Below are positions 25,599-35,126 of a stretch of 64,000 nucleotides of DNA, in pieces. The stretch is taken from the NCBI RefSeq assembly GCF_031127815.1, contig NZ_JARXHY010000009.1, positions 62,001-126,000 on the forward strand, read 5' to 3'. Source of the stretch: Pelagicoccus sp. SDUM812003. GTDB lineage: Bacteria; Verrucomicrobiota; Verrucomicrobiia; Opitutales; Opitutaceae. The notes under the pieces were generated by a model. The model had not been told where the DNA came from. It ran no database searches and saw nothing but the letters and a program-made list of their open reading frames with translations. The first letter of the stretch is position 1. The number at the start of each line of letters is the position of its first letter. The translations under genes were made by a program, and so were the position numbers.

Positions 25599-28500
25599 CT
25601 ACCCCACGAACACGCGGGCATTGCGGAACAAGCGCATCCACGGGGAGTCCTCGCCCCACTCCTTGGGAGCCCAGCTGAGCTGCGCGGTGCGGAACACGCG
25701 CTCGGGATGCGGCATGAGAATAGTCGCGCGTCCGTCTTCGCTGGTGAGAGAAGTAATGCCGTACGGCGAGCCGTTAGGATTCAGTGGATACGCTTCAGTG
25801 GCCTGGTGTTTGTTGTCAACGTAGCGGGCGGAGACCAGTCCCGATCCATCGCATGCCTTCGCGGCTTCAGGGCTTTTGAACTCCGCTCGGCCTTCGCCGT
25901 GAGCTACCGCGATGGGCAGGACGCTGCCTTCCATGCCGGCGAACAAAACGCTGGGGCTCTTTTCGATCTTCACCGAAACCAGACGGCCTTCGTAGCGCTC
26001 GCTACGGTTCTGCACGAAGTGCGGCCAATGTCCGGTACCGGGGATCAGTTCGTGCAGGTTGCTGAGCATCTGACAGCCGTTGCACACGCCGAGCGAGAAC
26101 GTGTCTTCACGCTCAAAGAAGGCCTGAAACTCCTCGCGAGCCTTGGCGTTGAACAAAATGCTCTTGGCCCAGCCTTCGCCCGCTCCCAGCACGTCGCCAT
26201 AGCTAAAACCACCACACGCAGCCAAGCCCTTGAAGTCGGCCAGTGACACAGCGCCGCTGAGTACGTCTGTCATGTGAACGTCGATACACTCGAAACCAGC
26301 CCGGTAGAACGCGCCCGCCATCTCGACTTCGCCGTTTACACCCTGCTCGCGCAACACAGCCAACTTTGGCTGTGATTTCAGATTTGAGATTTCAAATTTC
26401 AGATCATCCAGGTCGAAAGTGACCTTCGGGCTGATACCGGGATCGCTTTGGTCTTGGCGGATGGTGTGCTCGCTGGCGGCGCTCTCGGGATTGTCGCGCA
26501 GGCTCTGCATGCGGAAGGTCACATCGGACCAGATGGCACGCAGCTCGGAGAGTCCGTTTTCGTAGATCGCTTCGCCGCCTTGCAGCACCTTCAGGTCGAA
26601 ATCCCGATTCAGCGTGCCTACGACCGAACTGCATGTATCCAGACCGTGGACACGCAACACCTCAAACACTGCCGCTTGGTCGGCGTCGCGCACTTGGATC
26701 AGAGCACCCAGTTCTTCCGCGAAGAGGGCGGCAAAGGCGTCGCTGTCGGCGGGCACTTCCAGATCCACACCCACGTGACCGGCGAAAGCCATTTCCACCG
26801 CGGCGGCAAAGAGTCCGCCGTCGCTGCGGTCGTGGTAGGCGAGCAGCTTTTGCTCCTTGCCCAGCTGTTGAATGGCGTTCCAGAAGTTTTTGAGATCCTC
26901 AAGGCTATCGACGTCGGGATTTCCTTCGCCCATCTGGCTCAAAGTTTGAGCGAGAATGGAACTGCCGAGGCGATTCTTTCCGCGGCCGAGGTCGATCAGA
27001 ATGAGGCTGGTATCCGTTTCCTGGATAAGCTGCGGAGTGAGGGAAAGACGAATGTCGCTGCAGCGAGCGAAAGCGGAGATGATGAGCGAGATGGGAGCGG
27101 TCATACGCTTCTCGCCCTGCTCGTCCTGCCACACGGTGCTCATGCTCATGGAGTCCTTGCCCACCGGGATGGTCACGCCAAGCTCCGGACAGAGTTCCAT
27201 GCCGACGGCTTTCACCGCATCGTAGAGATCGGCTCCGTCGCCTTCCACATTGGGAGCGGCCATCCAGTTGGCGGAAAGATTGACCTGTTTCAAATCGCCG
27301 ATCTGAGCGGCGGCGAGGTTCGTGAGGGCTTCACCCACCGCGAGTCGGGCCGCGGCGGCGGAACTGTTAACCGCAGCTGGCGTGCGCTCGCCCATGGACA
27401 TGGCTTCGCCGGTGTATCCATCGAATGATGACGCGGTCACGGCGCAGTCTGCCACGGGAACTTGCCAAGGGCCCACCATCTGATCGCGATGGATGAGACC
27501 GGTCACGGTGCGGTCGCCGATAGTGATGAGAAAGGTCTTGTCCGCTACGGTGGGGTGCGAAAGCACGCGCTTGGCGGCTTCCTCCAGGGTCACGCCATCA
27601 AGCTTTAGGGCTTCCTGCGGGCGCTTGAGCGATTTCTCGCTGCGATGCATGCGCGGCGGTTTTCCCAACAACACGTCCAACGGCAGGTCGATGGGACGGT
27701 TGCCGAAATGCGGGTCGTCGAGAATGAGCTGTCGCTCGTCGGTAGCCTCGCCGATGATGGCGTAGGGGCAGCGTTCGCGCTTGCAGATGGCCTCGAAGGC
27801 CTCGATGCGGTCGGCCGGAATGGCCATGACGTAGCGCTCTTGCGACTCGTTGCACCAAATTTCTAGCGGGCTCATGCCTGGCTCGTCGTTGTTGATCTTG
27901 CGCAGGTCGAAAATGCCGCCCTTGCCGGCGTCGTTGACCAGCTCCGGCATGGCGTTGGAAAGTCCGCCCGCCCCGACGTCGTGGATGAAGGCGATGGGAT
28001 TTTCCGCGCCCAGGGCCCAGCAGCGGTCGATGACTTCCTGGCAGCGACGCTCCATCTCCGGGTTGTCGCGCTGCACGGAGGCGAAATCGAGATCCTCGTT
28101 GCCCGAGCCGCTATCGATGGAGCTGGCTGCCCCGCCGCCCAGGCCGATGAGCATGGTCGGGCCGCCGAGAACGACCAGCTTGTCGCCAGCGTTGACGATG
28201 CCCTTTTCGATGTGCTCGTGGCGAATGTTGCCCAAGCCGCCCGCCAGCATGATGGGCTTGTGGTAGCCGACTAGCTCTAGCGGCTTGTCGTTAGAGCCCA
28301 TTTGAGATTTCAAATCTGAACTTTCAGATCTGGCCGGGACGGCCATTTCGAACGTGCGGAAATATCCCAGGATGTTAGGACGACCAAATTCGTTGTTGAA
28401 GGCGGCGCCACCAAGCGGTCCGTCGATCATGATATCGAGAGCGGACACGATGCGCTCCGGCTTGCCAAAGTCCTTTTCCCAAGGCTGCGGGGCGTCGGGT

Positions 28501-29531
28501 AGTTTGAGATTGGATACGGTGAAACCAGTGAGACCCGCTTTGGGCTTAGAGCCGATGCCGGTGGCCCCTTCGTCGCGGATTTCGCCTCCGGAACCGGTGG
28601 CGGCGCCTGGAAACGGCGAGATGGCGGTCGGGTGGTTGTGGGTCTCCACCTTGCAGAGGATGGCGATGTCCTCCAGCGAGGGGGCGTAGGTGTTGGTCTT
28701 GGGATCGGCGAAAAAGCGATTCCCCTTTGAGCCTTCGAAGACCGCGGCGTTGTCCTTGTAGGCGGACAGGATGCCTTCGCTGCGCATCTCGAAGGTGTTT
28801 TTGATCATCTTGAAGAGCGACTTCTCCTGAGCTTGCCCATCGATGTCCCACGAGGCGTTGAAGATCTTGTGGCGGCAGTGCTCGGAGTTGGCTTGGGCGA
28901 ACATCATCAGCTCCACATCCACCGGATCCCGGCCGAGCTTCTGGAAGTTTTCCACCAGGTAGTCGATCTCGTCTTCGGCCAGGGCCAGTCCGAGGGACTT
29001 GTTGGCTTCGACGAGGGCATCGCGGCCGCCGGAGATGACCGGCACCGTGGTGAAGGGCTTGGGCTCCTCGTGGCGGAAAAGCACGGACAGTTCCTCCTGA
29101 CTGCCGAAGACCGCCTGGGTCATTCGATCGTGCAGCTTGGCGTCGAGGGCTTTGAGTTGGGCGTCATCGAGGTCTGCTGCGCCTTCGGTTTCCACCCAAA
29201 ACGCCACGGCCCGCTCCACGCGCTCCAGCTTGGTCAGACCGCAGATGCGAGCGATGTCGGTGGCCTTCGAAGACCAGGGAGAAAGCGTGCCTGGGCGCGG
29301 GGCCACCACGCGCAAGAGTCCCTTCGGCTCGTGGGACTCGATTTTCGGTCCGTAGGTGAGCAGTTTCTTGAGGACGTCGAGCTCCTGATCATCGAGTTCG
29401 CCATCGATCTCGGCCACGTGCACGAACTCGGCATAGATGCTTCGCACGGGGAGGTTGGCTGAGCGGAGTGCTGCGATCAGCTTTTGCAGACGAAAGTCCG
29501 AATGGGAGGGAGCGCCACGGAGGATTATCAT
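25599..29531 (-). CDS. purL: Phosphoribosylformylglycinamidine synthase, single-chain type
   Basis: A 1310-residue protein that converts FGAR plus glutamine to FGAM in purine synthesis (ATP-dependent). Its length and order (N-terminal domain, FGAM synthetase halves, C-terminal glutaminase) fit the large single-chain enzyme rather than the split PurLQS system. Visible landmarks are [48 protein letters not shown], and CNGCQM with the glutaminase cysteine near residue 1150. The ATG at 29531 ([11 protein letters not shown]) is preferred over 29615. Two AT-rich repeats add in-frame peptides ([19 protein letters not shown]). No other purine gene is nearby. Confidence 0.95.
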   Translation of the reverse strand: MIILRGAPSHSDFRLQKLIAALRSANLPVRSIYAEFVHVAEIDGELDDQELDVLKKLLTYGPKIESHEPKGLLRVVAPRPGTLSPWSSKATDIARICGLTKLERVERAVAFWVETEGAADLDDAQLKALDAKLHDRMTQAVFGSQEELSVLFRHEEPKPFTTVPVISGGRDALVEANKSLGLALAEDEIDYLVENFQKLGRDPVDVELMMFAQANSEHCRHKIFNASWDIDGQAQEKSLFKMIKNTFEMRSEGILSAYKDNAAVFEGSKGNRFFADPKTNTYAPSLEDIAILCKVETHNHPTAISPFPGAATGSGGEIRDEGATGIGSKPKAGLTGFTVSNLKLPDAPQPWEKDFGKPERIVSALDIMIDGPLGGAAFNNEFGRPNILGYFRTFEMAVPARSESSDLKSQMGSNDKPLELVGYHKPIMLAGGLGNIRHEHIEKGIVNAGDKLVVLGGPTMLIGLGGGAASSIDSGSGNEDLDFASVQRDNPEMERRCQEVIDRCWALGAENPIAFIHDVGAGGLSNAMPELVNDAGKGGIFDLRKINNDEPGMSPLEIWCNESQERYVMAIPADRIEAFEAICKRERCPYAIIGEATDERQLILDDPHFGNRPIDLPLDVLLGKPPRMHRSEKSLKRPQEALKLDGVTLEEAAKRVLSHPTVADKTFLITIGDRTVTGLIHRDQMVGPWQVPVADCAVTASSFDGYTGEAMSMGERTPAAVNSSAAAARLAVGEALTNLAAAQIGDLKQVNLSANWMAAPNVEGDGADLYDAVKAVGMELCPELGVTIPVGKDSMSMSTVWQDEQGEKRMTAPISLIISAFARCSDIRLSLTPQLIQETDTSLILIDLGRGKNRLGSSILAQTLSQMGEGNPDVDSLEDLKNFWNAIQQLGKEQKLLAYHDRSDGGLFAAAVEMAFAGHVGVDLEVPADSDAFAALFAEELGALIQVRDADQAAVFEVLRVHGLDTCSSVVGTLNRDFDLKVLQGGEAIYENGLSELRAIWSDVTFRMQSLRDNPESAASEHTIRQDQSDPGISPKVTFDLDDLKFEISNLKSQPKLAVLREQGVNGEVEMAGAFYRAGFECIDVHMTDVLSGAVSLADFKGLAACGGFSYGDVLGAGEGWAKSILFNAKAREEFQAFFEREDTFSLGVCNGCQMLSNLHELIPGTGHWPHFVQNRSERYEGRLVSVKIEKSPSVLFAGMEGSVLPIAVAHGEGRAEFKSPEAAKACDGSGLVSARYVDNKHQATEAYPLNPNGSPYGITSLTSEDGRATILMPHPERVFRTAQLSWAPKEWGEDSPWMRLFRNARVFVG
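26373..26406. repeat. AT-rich mini-repeat inside purL, copy A
   Basis: An AT-rich stretch within GC-rich purL containing TTTGAGATTTCAAAT (26383-26397) and then TTCAGATC. Read with the gene it encodes [11 protein letters not shown], placed just before the glutaminase domain. The core is shared exactly with the copy at 28301. Confidence 0.7.
28301..28330. repeat. AT-rich mini-repeat inside purL, copy B
   Basis: TTTGAGATTTCAAAT (28301-28315), a 6-bp spacer, then TTTCAGATC. In frame it contributes SSDLKSQM in a linker-like part of the first synthetase half. It is an exact 15-bp match to copy A. Confidence 0.7.
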
Positions 29532-29592
29532 AACGCAGGCAAACTGAGAGCTTCCCCCTCCACCGACAAGCGCGGAGTGCGCAAATTCCGCC

Positions 29593-29613
29593 GCTCGCGC
29601 CCGCAGCGCGAGC
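29593..29613. promoter_or_regulatory. Palindrome in the purL upstream region
   Basis: GCTCGCGC-CCGCA-GCGCGAGC is a perfect 8-bp inverted repeat 62 bp upstream of the purL start. It could be a leader hairpin or a regulator site; it does not resemble the enterobacterial PurR box. Confidence 0.3.
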
Positions 29614-29747
29614 AAACGTTTAGCATCTGTAAAAGGTGCCCTCGACCTTTGCGTTTCGCTTTACAAGCTCCATCCTAATGACTGAAGCAAAGGGAAACGC
29701 CTAGCCAGTTATCGCGGAGCTCGGACGCGGGTTCCAATCCAACAGAC

Positions 29748-30176
29748 ATGCCATATCGACTCACATGGGAGCGCCGAACGGTGTTCTTCGACTATTTTGG
29801 GGACGTAACCTCGCAGGATCTGCTCGAAAGCAACCAGATCGTCTACGGGGACGAGCGATTCGACAAGCTGCTCTGGCAGGTGGTCAGCTTCGAAAAAGCG
29901 GAAGCCATTTCCCATTCCGCCGCCTATGTGAAGCGCATCGCCTACATGGACAAGGCCGCGGCTCGCTCGAATCCCAATATCACGGTGGCTTTCGTGGGAA
30001 ACTCCCCTGCGCTCGACCAGATTGGTAGCGAGTATATCGATGTGGCCTCCGAGCCGGCCTGGGACGTGGTCCATTTCTCGACCTTGGACGAAGCGAAGGC
30101 CTACATTGCCACAGCCATCCAAGAGCGGGAGCATCGATCCTCGCCCACCAAGAGCGCGCCGCCAAGCCAAAGCTAA
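29748..30176 (+). CDS. Small cytoplasmic protein, possibly SpoIIAA/STAS-like fold
   Basis: 142 residues with no signal peptide. The opening (YRLTWERRTVFFDYFGDVTSQDLLESNQIVYGDERFDKLLWQVVSF) has the alternating strand and helix pattern of STAS-like single-domain proteins related to SpoIIAA, and the remainder (NITVAFVGNSPALDQIG) continues it. I cannot place it in a family with confidence. It precedes the hybrid histidine-kinase gene by 125 bp in the same direction, and STAS-like proteins are sometimes used in signalling. Confidence 0.65.
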   Translation: MPYRLTWERRTVFFDYFGDVTSQDLLESNQIVYGDERFDKLLWQVVSFEKAEAISHSAAYVKRIAYMDKAAARSNPNITVAFVGNSPALDQIGSEYIDVASEPAWDVVHFSTLDEAKAYIATAIQEREHRSSPTKSAPPSQS

Positions 30177-30301
30177 GTCCAGATCGGTTCGTAACGCCCG
30201 CCATGCTGATAAAAAAGGCGTAAAGCGGAGCGAGACCGAAGCGATCCAGGACCGCAACGGGTCAACGCCAGCTCCCGCTGTCCGATACAGAAGGTGCGAC
30301 C

Positions 30302-32731
30302 ATGCCCTCGGAGACTCAGAAACCCCATCAAATCCCCGCCGAGATCGTCCTGCAGCTCAACAGCCAGCTGGACGCTTTGCTACGCCTGCATTCGCAAATC
30401 GGGCTGGAACTGTGCAAGGACGCCTTGGAAGTCCTCTCCGACTACGCTTTCGTCGCGTCGCCCAAAGGAGACATCACTTTCGCCAACGCCGCGCTGAGCA
30501 AGCTCATCGGAGACAACCCCACCCGCCCCTACACCTGGCTCGCTTCGCCCCTGAGAAACGTCGAGCTGCGCTCCAGCGCCACAGGCCTGGTCTGGATTCC
30601 CAGCCTCGGCCGCTCCAGCATCCCTGGCTACCTCGTCACGCGCCCCCACCAGGAAATGCTTTTGGGCATCATCCGGCCCTGTTCGCCCGAGGATCTCGGA
30701 AGCGAGGAATCCGCCAGCGCCGCCAGCTCGCTGCAATGCTGCCTGGAGCTCATCGAAATGAGTTCCGACGGGCTCGCCGCCATCGACGCCGCGGGAGTCA
30801 TCGAATTCGCCAACCAAGCCTTCGCCACCCACCACGGCTCGCTGTCCCCTGCGTCACTGCTCGGCAAGCCGTGGCGCGCCCTACTCGCCGACGAAGCCGC
30901 CAAGCGCTTCGACTCCGAGATCCTGCCATCCATGGAGTTCAGCGGAAACTGGAGTGGCGCGCTGATGCGGGATGCGGAACGCCAAAACGACCTGTCCATC
31001 GAGCACAGCTTCGTCCTGCGTCCCCACGGCGGCGCGCTGATCTGCAGCAAAGGAACCACCCGTGGACAGACCAGCGAAACGCCTGCCGACGACATTCGCC
31101 AAGAGACCGAGCAGCTCTACAAGCAGCTAGACCAGGCCATCGCCAAGGCCAACCAGTCCGCCTTGGAGGCAGAACTGGCAAACCAGGCCAAAAGCGCCTT
31201 CCTCGCCTCCATGAGCCATGAAATCCGCACCCCCATGAACGCGGTCATCGGGCTGACCAACATCCTGCTGGAAACCGAACTCGACAAGGAGCAGAAAGAC
31301 TTTCTGGAAACCATCCGGGCCAGCGGCGACTCCCTGCTGGTGCTGATCAACGACATCCTGGATTTTTCCAAAATCGAATCCGACAAGCTGGAATTGGAAT
31401 CCGAGCCGATCGACCTCAGGGCCTGCGTCGAGGAAGCCCTTGATCTACTGGCGGAAAAGGCCAGCGCCAAAGGGCTGGAGCTTTGCTACGAAGCCCATCC
31501 GGAAGTGCCGTTCAGCGTTCTCGGCGACGTGACTCGACTCCGCCAAATCCTCGTCAACCTGCTGGGAAACGCCGTCAAGTTCAGCGAAACCGGGCAGATC
31601 GAAGTCCTGATTCGCCCTCGGGAAACCTCCGCCGAAGCCTGCGCCATCGAATTCGAAGTGCGCGACTCGGGCATCGGCATCCCCAAGGACAAGCAGGACC
31701 GCCTCTTCAAATCCTTCAGCCAGGTCGACTCCTCCACCACGCGAAAGTACGGCGGCACCGGGCTCGGACTAGCCATTTCGAAAAAGCTCTCGGAGCTGAT
31801 GGGCGGACGCATGTGGCTGAAAAGCGAAGCGGGCGAAGGCGCCTCCTTCTTCTTCACCATCGTGGCTCCTGCCACAAAACCCGTCCACTATTCGCCCCAG
31901 CAGGACAATGAAGGGCGCCGCTTGCTCAGCGGCAAACCGGTGCTTCTGATCGAGCCCAATCCCACGCTTCGAGCCAAAATCCTCCGCACATTGACCCTCT
32001 GGAGAGCAGTGGCGCGCACCGCCGCAGACGGTCAGACAGCCGCGCAGATGATGCGCAAGCAGGCCTACGCCTTGGTCCTGTGCGACAGCAGCGTGGACGC
32101 CACCCCGATCTTCGCCGCAAACCTGCGCCCACCCCCGGATCCGGCGCGGCCCAAGCCGCGCCTGGTGCAGCTCACACCGTTTGGGAAACGCCCCACGTCC
32201 GACCGGTGGGACGGAAGCGTCGCGAAACCGATTAAACTCGGAAGCCTGCTCGAGGCCCTCGGGGCCGCCCTGAAATGCGAAGATGTCACCTCGCTCAAGG
32301 TCGCCAAACCGCACAGCGACACCCGCGACCTCGGCAAACGGTTTCCCCTAAAAATCCTGCTGGCCGAGGACAACCCGGTGAACCAGAAGGTCGGACGCCT
32401 CATTCTCAAGCAGATCGCCTACAGCTGCGACCTAGCAGAGGACGGGACCCAGGTCCTCGAGGCCCTCGAAACCACCTCCTACGACGTGGTGCTCATGGAC
32501 ATCCAAATGCCCGAGCTCGACGGCTACGAAACCACTCGCGAGATCATCCATCGCTTTCCGCCCGAGCGCCGTCCCTACATCATCGCTCTCACCGCGAACG
32601 CCATGCAGGGCGATCGCGACCAGGCCCTGGCCGCCGGCATGCAGGACTACCTCAGCAAGCCCATCCGCGTGAACGAAATCGCCACCGCCCTCGAGAAAGC
32701 GTACCACCTGAGCCTCGATCAGGCCAACTGA
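30302..32731 (+). CDS. Hybrid sensor histidine kinase, soluble
   Basis: 809 residues without obvious transmembrane helices. PAS-like regions occupy about 1-250, followed by a coiled segment and HisKA with the phospho-accepting His306 in MSHEIRTPMNAV. The HATPase domain shows NLLGNAVKF, DSGIGIP and GTGLGLAIS. A degenerate receiver follows (VLLIEPNPTLRAKIL..., about 535-650) and then a complete receiver with Asp733 in VVLMDIQMPE and the ALTANAM/SKPI motifs. Output would pass to a separate regulator or a phosphotransfer protein; none is adjacent. The ligand sensed is not visible from the PAS sequence. The gene's high GC matches its neighbours. Confidence 0.9.
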   Translation: MPSETQKPHQIPAEIVLQLNSQLDALLRLHSQIGLELCKDALEVLSDYAFVASPKGDITFANAALSKLIGDNPTRPYTWLASPLRNVELRSSATGLVWIPSLGRSSIPGYLVTRPHQEMLLGIIRPCSPEDLGSEESASAASSLQCCLELIEMSSDGLAAIDAAGVIEFANQAFATHHGSLSPASLLGKPWRALLADEAAKRFDSEILPSMEFSGNWSGALMRDAERQNDLSIEHSFVLRPHGGALICSKGTTRGQTSETPADDIRQETEQLYKQLDQAIAKANQSALEAELANQAKSAFLASMSHEIRTPMNAVIGLTNILLETELDKEQKDFLETIRASGDSLLVLINDILDFSKIESDKLELESEPIDLRACVEEALDLLAEKASAKGLELCYEAHPEVPFSVLGDVTRLRQILVNLLGNAVKFSETGQIEVLIRPRETSAEACAIEFEVRDSGIGIPKDKQDRLFKSFSQVDSSTTRKYGGTGLGLAISKKLSELMGGRMWLKSEAGEGASFFFTIVAPATKPVHYSPQQDNEGRRLLSGKPVLLIEPNPTLRAKILRTLTLWRAVARTAADGQTAAQMMRKQAYALVLCDSSVDATPIFAANLRPPPDPARPKPRLVQLTPFGKRPTSDRWDGSVAKPIKLGSLLEALGAALKCEDVTSLKVAKPHSDTRDLGKRFPLKILLAEDNPVNQKVGRLILKQIAYSCDLAEDGTQVLEALETTSYDVVLMDIQMPELDGYETTREIIHRFPPERRPYIIALTANAMQGDRDQALAAGMQDYLSKPIRVNEIATALEKAYHLSLDQAN

Positions 32732-32768
32732 CGTCCCCACCGCCTGCCCAGACCGTTTTTCAAAATCG

Positions 32769-33662
32769 CTACTCCTCCAACAAACGGTAGCCGCCACCAG
32801 AGTCAAAAACCACTCGGACCAGCAGATCGCCGCGCACGAAGTGGCCGCTCTCCGCAGCTGGCTTGAAACGGGAGCGCTTCAGCAGATTCACCGCCATCTG
32901 TCCCGCGTCAGGGTTGGTAGAGGCCAGCACCAAATGGTCCACGCTGAAACCGCTATCATTGACGCCCAAGGCGACCAAGGCTTCGCAACCCGCAAGGCTT
33001 GGACGAACCTCGGCCGGCAGGTCCGCATCAGGCAGGCGGTCCAAGGCGGGAGCTCGACTGCCATGGTAGTTCAAGGCGATCGGCGCCCGGCGCCGCTTTC
33101 CCAGCTCCTGCTGAGTGAGCGCGTAGTAGATCTCCTGACCGGCGGAGAAGAAATGATAGTAGTAGACGCCACGGTTGATTTCCACTCCGAGCTGAGGATC
33201 GATCTCGATCCGCTGCACCCGGCCCGCCTTCAAGTCCTCGATCCCATAGGGCAGAAGAAACTCCCGGCCATCCTGCGAAAACAGGCGCAGCACCACGTAG
33301 CAGTCCTCGTAGTCGCGACTGGCTTTGACCTTTGTGGAAAACACGAAGCGCGTGCTTCGCTTGCCCTCGGAAACGTAACCTTGCGGGCGATTGACCTCCA
33401 AATAGCCTTCGGAAAAAGAGTCCGCCTCCTCGAAGAAGAAACGACCCGACTCCAGAGGCACCATTCCGTATCCAGAATTCACTACACAGTAGCTTTTCTC
33501 CAAGGCGTAGACGTCGAGCCGGCCTTCCCCCGCGTACGGGTCGGGAATCATCAGCCGATGCTGAGCGAACAGATCAATAAAGCCGACCATCGCGAAGGCG
33601 ACCGTCGACAGCAAAAGACGACGACGCCGGCGCGTCGTCTCTAGAGAGTGACGAGTAAACAT
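32769..33662 (-). CDS. Exported protein with TonB-C-like ending
   Basis: 297 residues. After a basic start (RRRRRLLLSTVAFAMVGFIDLFAQ) acting as a signal peptide or anchor, the middle is strand-rich (STRFVFSTKVKASRDYEDCYVVLRLFS). The last about 80 residues (EALVALGVNDSGFSVDHLVLASTNPDAGQMAVNLLKRSRFKPA) resemble the TonB C-terminal sandwich with its pattern 'V...G.V....V..ST.......A...L....F.PA'. A periplasmic partner role is possible but unproven. It converges with the kinase gene. Confidence 0.6.
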   Translation of the reverse strand: MFTRHSLETTRRRRRLLLSTVAFAMVGFIDLFAQHRLMIPDPYAGEGRLDVYALEKSYCVVNSGYGMVPLESGRFFFEEADSFSEGYLEVNRPQGYVSEGKRSTRFVFSTKVKASRDYEDCYVVLRLFSQDGREFLLPYGIEDLKAGRVQRIEIDPQLGVEINRGVYYYHFFSAGQEIYYALTQQELGKRRRAPIALNYHGSRAPALDRLPDADLPAEVRPSLAGCEALVALGVNDSGFSVDHLVLASTNPDAGQMAVNLLKRSRFKPAAESGHFVRGDLLVRVVFDSGGGYRLLEE

Positions 33663-33870
33663 AAGAAACGAGATCTCCGTGAAGCTAGGGGGTAGCTGGA
33701 GAAGGCAAAGGGTTTTGGGTGTCAGCTCGTCCGCCGCAAAAATTCAGGCGGCCTCGCCAACTGGGGGACCTCGGCACGGGAGTGACGAAGCGAGTGGAAA
33801 CGTGACACAGATTGACCCGAAAATCAAGAACTGGCGCTGGATCGTAAAACCCCGTGCTCGATTTTACCGG

Positions 33871-35088
33871 CTATTCGCCAAAATGACGTAGCAAGGCCTC
33901 GAATACGAAAGCCGCGTACAGGGCTGGCAACGATTTCACCTCTTCCCCACCCACTAGGCGTTTTCCCTCGTAGTCGCCCAAAGCCGCCCATTGGTAGACC
34001 GCTTTGCTGTTGGCGGTCCATGGCTCCAGGAAAACAACCGGACAGTCGAAGACCCGGTTGGCGAGAAGGTTTCGAGCCCAGATGTAGCCTTCCTCGTCCA
34101 TCGAAATCGCATTGTCTCCAGAATACTGATACGGCGGAAGACCGGTCGCTTCGACCATCGTACGCGCCATGGTTCGCGCCAAGGCGATCTCCTGCTCGTG
34201 GTAGCCGTTGACGATGCGCCAGACCATCTCGAAACGCTGAGCGTCGTCCGCCACCTCGCTGGGCAGGTAGCAGCCGTTCACCAGCACGTGCAAATCGTTC
34301 TGGTCCACCAAGCTGGGATTCTCGGGATCCGGCCAGCCTACGGCATTGACGTGCAGAGCCAGGGCCAGATCGGGCCGTATCATCCAATTCAGGCGTCGGG
34401 CTCGGGCCCGGATTTCCCCATCTCGATAAAAGAGCCGCTCCGCCAAGAGGTTTCGCTGTTCCTCGTACGTTTCCTCGGATTCCGAAAGGCCGGACTCCGC
34501 CAATCGCCGATCCGCTTCCGCGAAATAGTCCTCGGCCCGATAGCGCGTCGCCGGCTGATCGTCCTCGCGCGTCAACCAGACCTCCGCCCCTCGCTCGCTC
34601 AGCAGCGCCCTCAAGCGCTTCGCCGTCGCTAGGGTGAGATCGCCCTCCCGCACCGCCTCTCCGTCTCCGATGGCGAAATGGCGACGCTCCATCTCCGCCC
34701 ATCGCCCGCCCAAGTGGCCTGGGTCGATGGCGATCTTCAAGCCGCCAAGGCCGGAGCTTCTCCGCGTCGGCTCCGTCTCACCCGACCTGGCGAACGCCAA
34801 GTAGTACGCCTCCGATTCGTCGGCGCTGCGGCGTATCCACACGCCCCCTTCATCGAAGCGCATCCAGTCCTCCCAACGCCCGCCCGGAGCGTAGATTTCC
34901 CGAAGCTCCCGCTCGAAATCGGCCCGTTCCACCCGACCTTGAAACGCCTCCAAGCGCTCCCAGTCCACAGGCAGTTTCAGCTGCTCCGCGGGTTCGGCCC
35001 AAAGGGCGACCGTCATCATGCAGCAACAAGCAAAGCTGGCAAATCTCAGCATCATGCCCAGCCTGCTATGGCGAATCGTCAAGTCCAT
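33871..35088 (-). CDS. N-acetylmuramoyl-L-alanine amidase (Amidase_3)
   Basis: 405 residues, or about 394 if translation begins at one of the methionines in GMMLRFAS, which makes a better signal peptide (MMLRFASFACCCMMTVALWA). The zinc-dependent Amidase_3 fold shows IDPGHLGG (His125), EGDLTLATAKRL with the metal-binding Glu, LALHVNA (second His) and FLEPWTANSK. It cleaves the amide between muramic acid and the stem peptide in the cell wall. The N-terminal 110 residues form an extra domain I do not recognise. It is divergent from an MFS gene, and their 5' ends nearly abut (35088 and 35127). Confidence 0.83.
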   Translation of the reverse strand: MDLTIRHSRLGMMLRFASFACCCMMTVALWAEPAEQLKLPVDWERLEAFQGRVERADFERELREIYAPGGRWEDWMRFDEGGVWIRRSADESEAYYLAFARSGETEPTRRSSGLGGLKIAIDPGHLGGRWAEMERRHFAIGDGEAVREGDLTLATAKRLRALLSERGAEVWLTREDDQPATRYRAEDYFAEADRRLAESGLSESEETYEEQRNLLAERLFYRDGEIRARARRLNWMIRPDLALALHVNAVGWPDPENPSLVDQNDLHVLVNGCYLPSEVADDAQRFEMVWRIVNGYHEQEIALARTMARTMVEATGLPPYQYSGDNAISMDEEGYIWARNLLANRVFDCPVVFLEPWTANSKAVYQWAALGDYEGKRLVGGEEVKSLPALYAAFVFEALLRHFGE

Positions 35089-35126
35089 CGAAATTGCGCG
35101 GACTCGACCCAGGAAAAACCAGTTTC

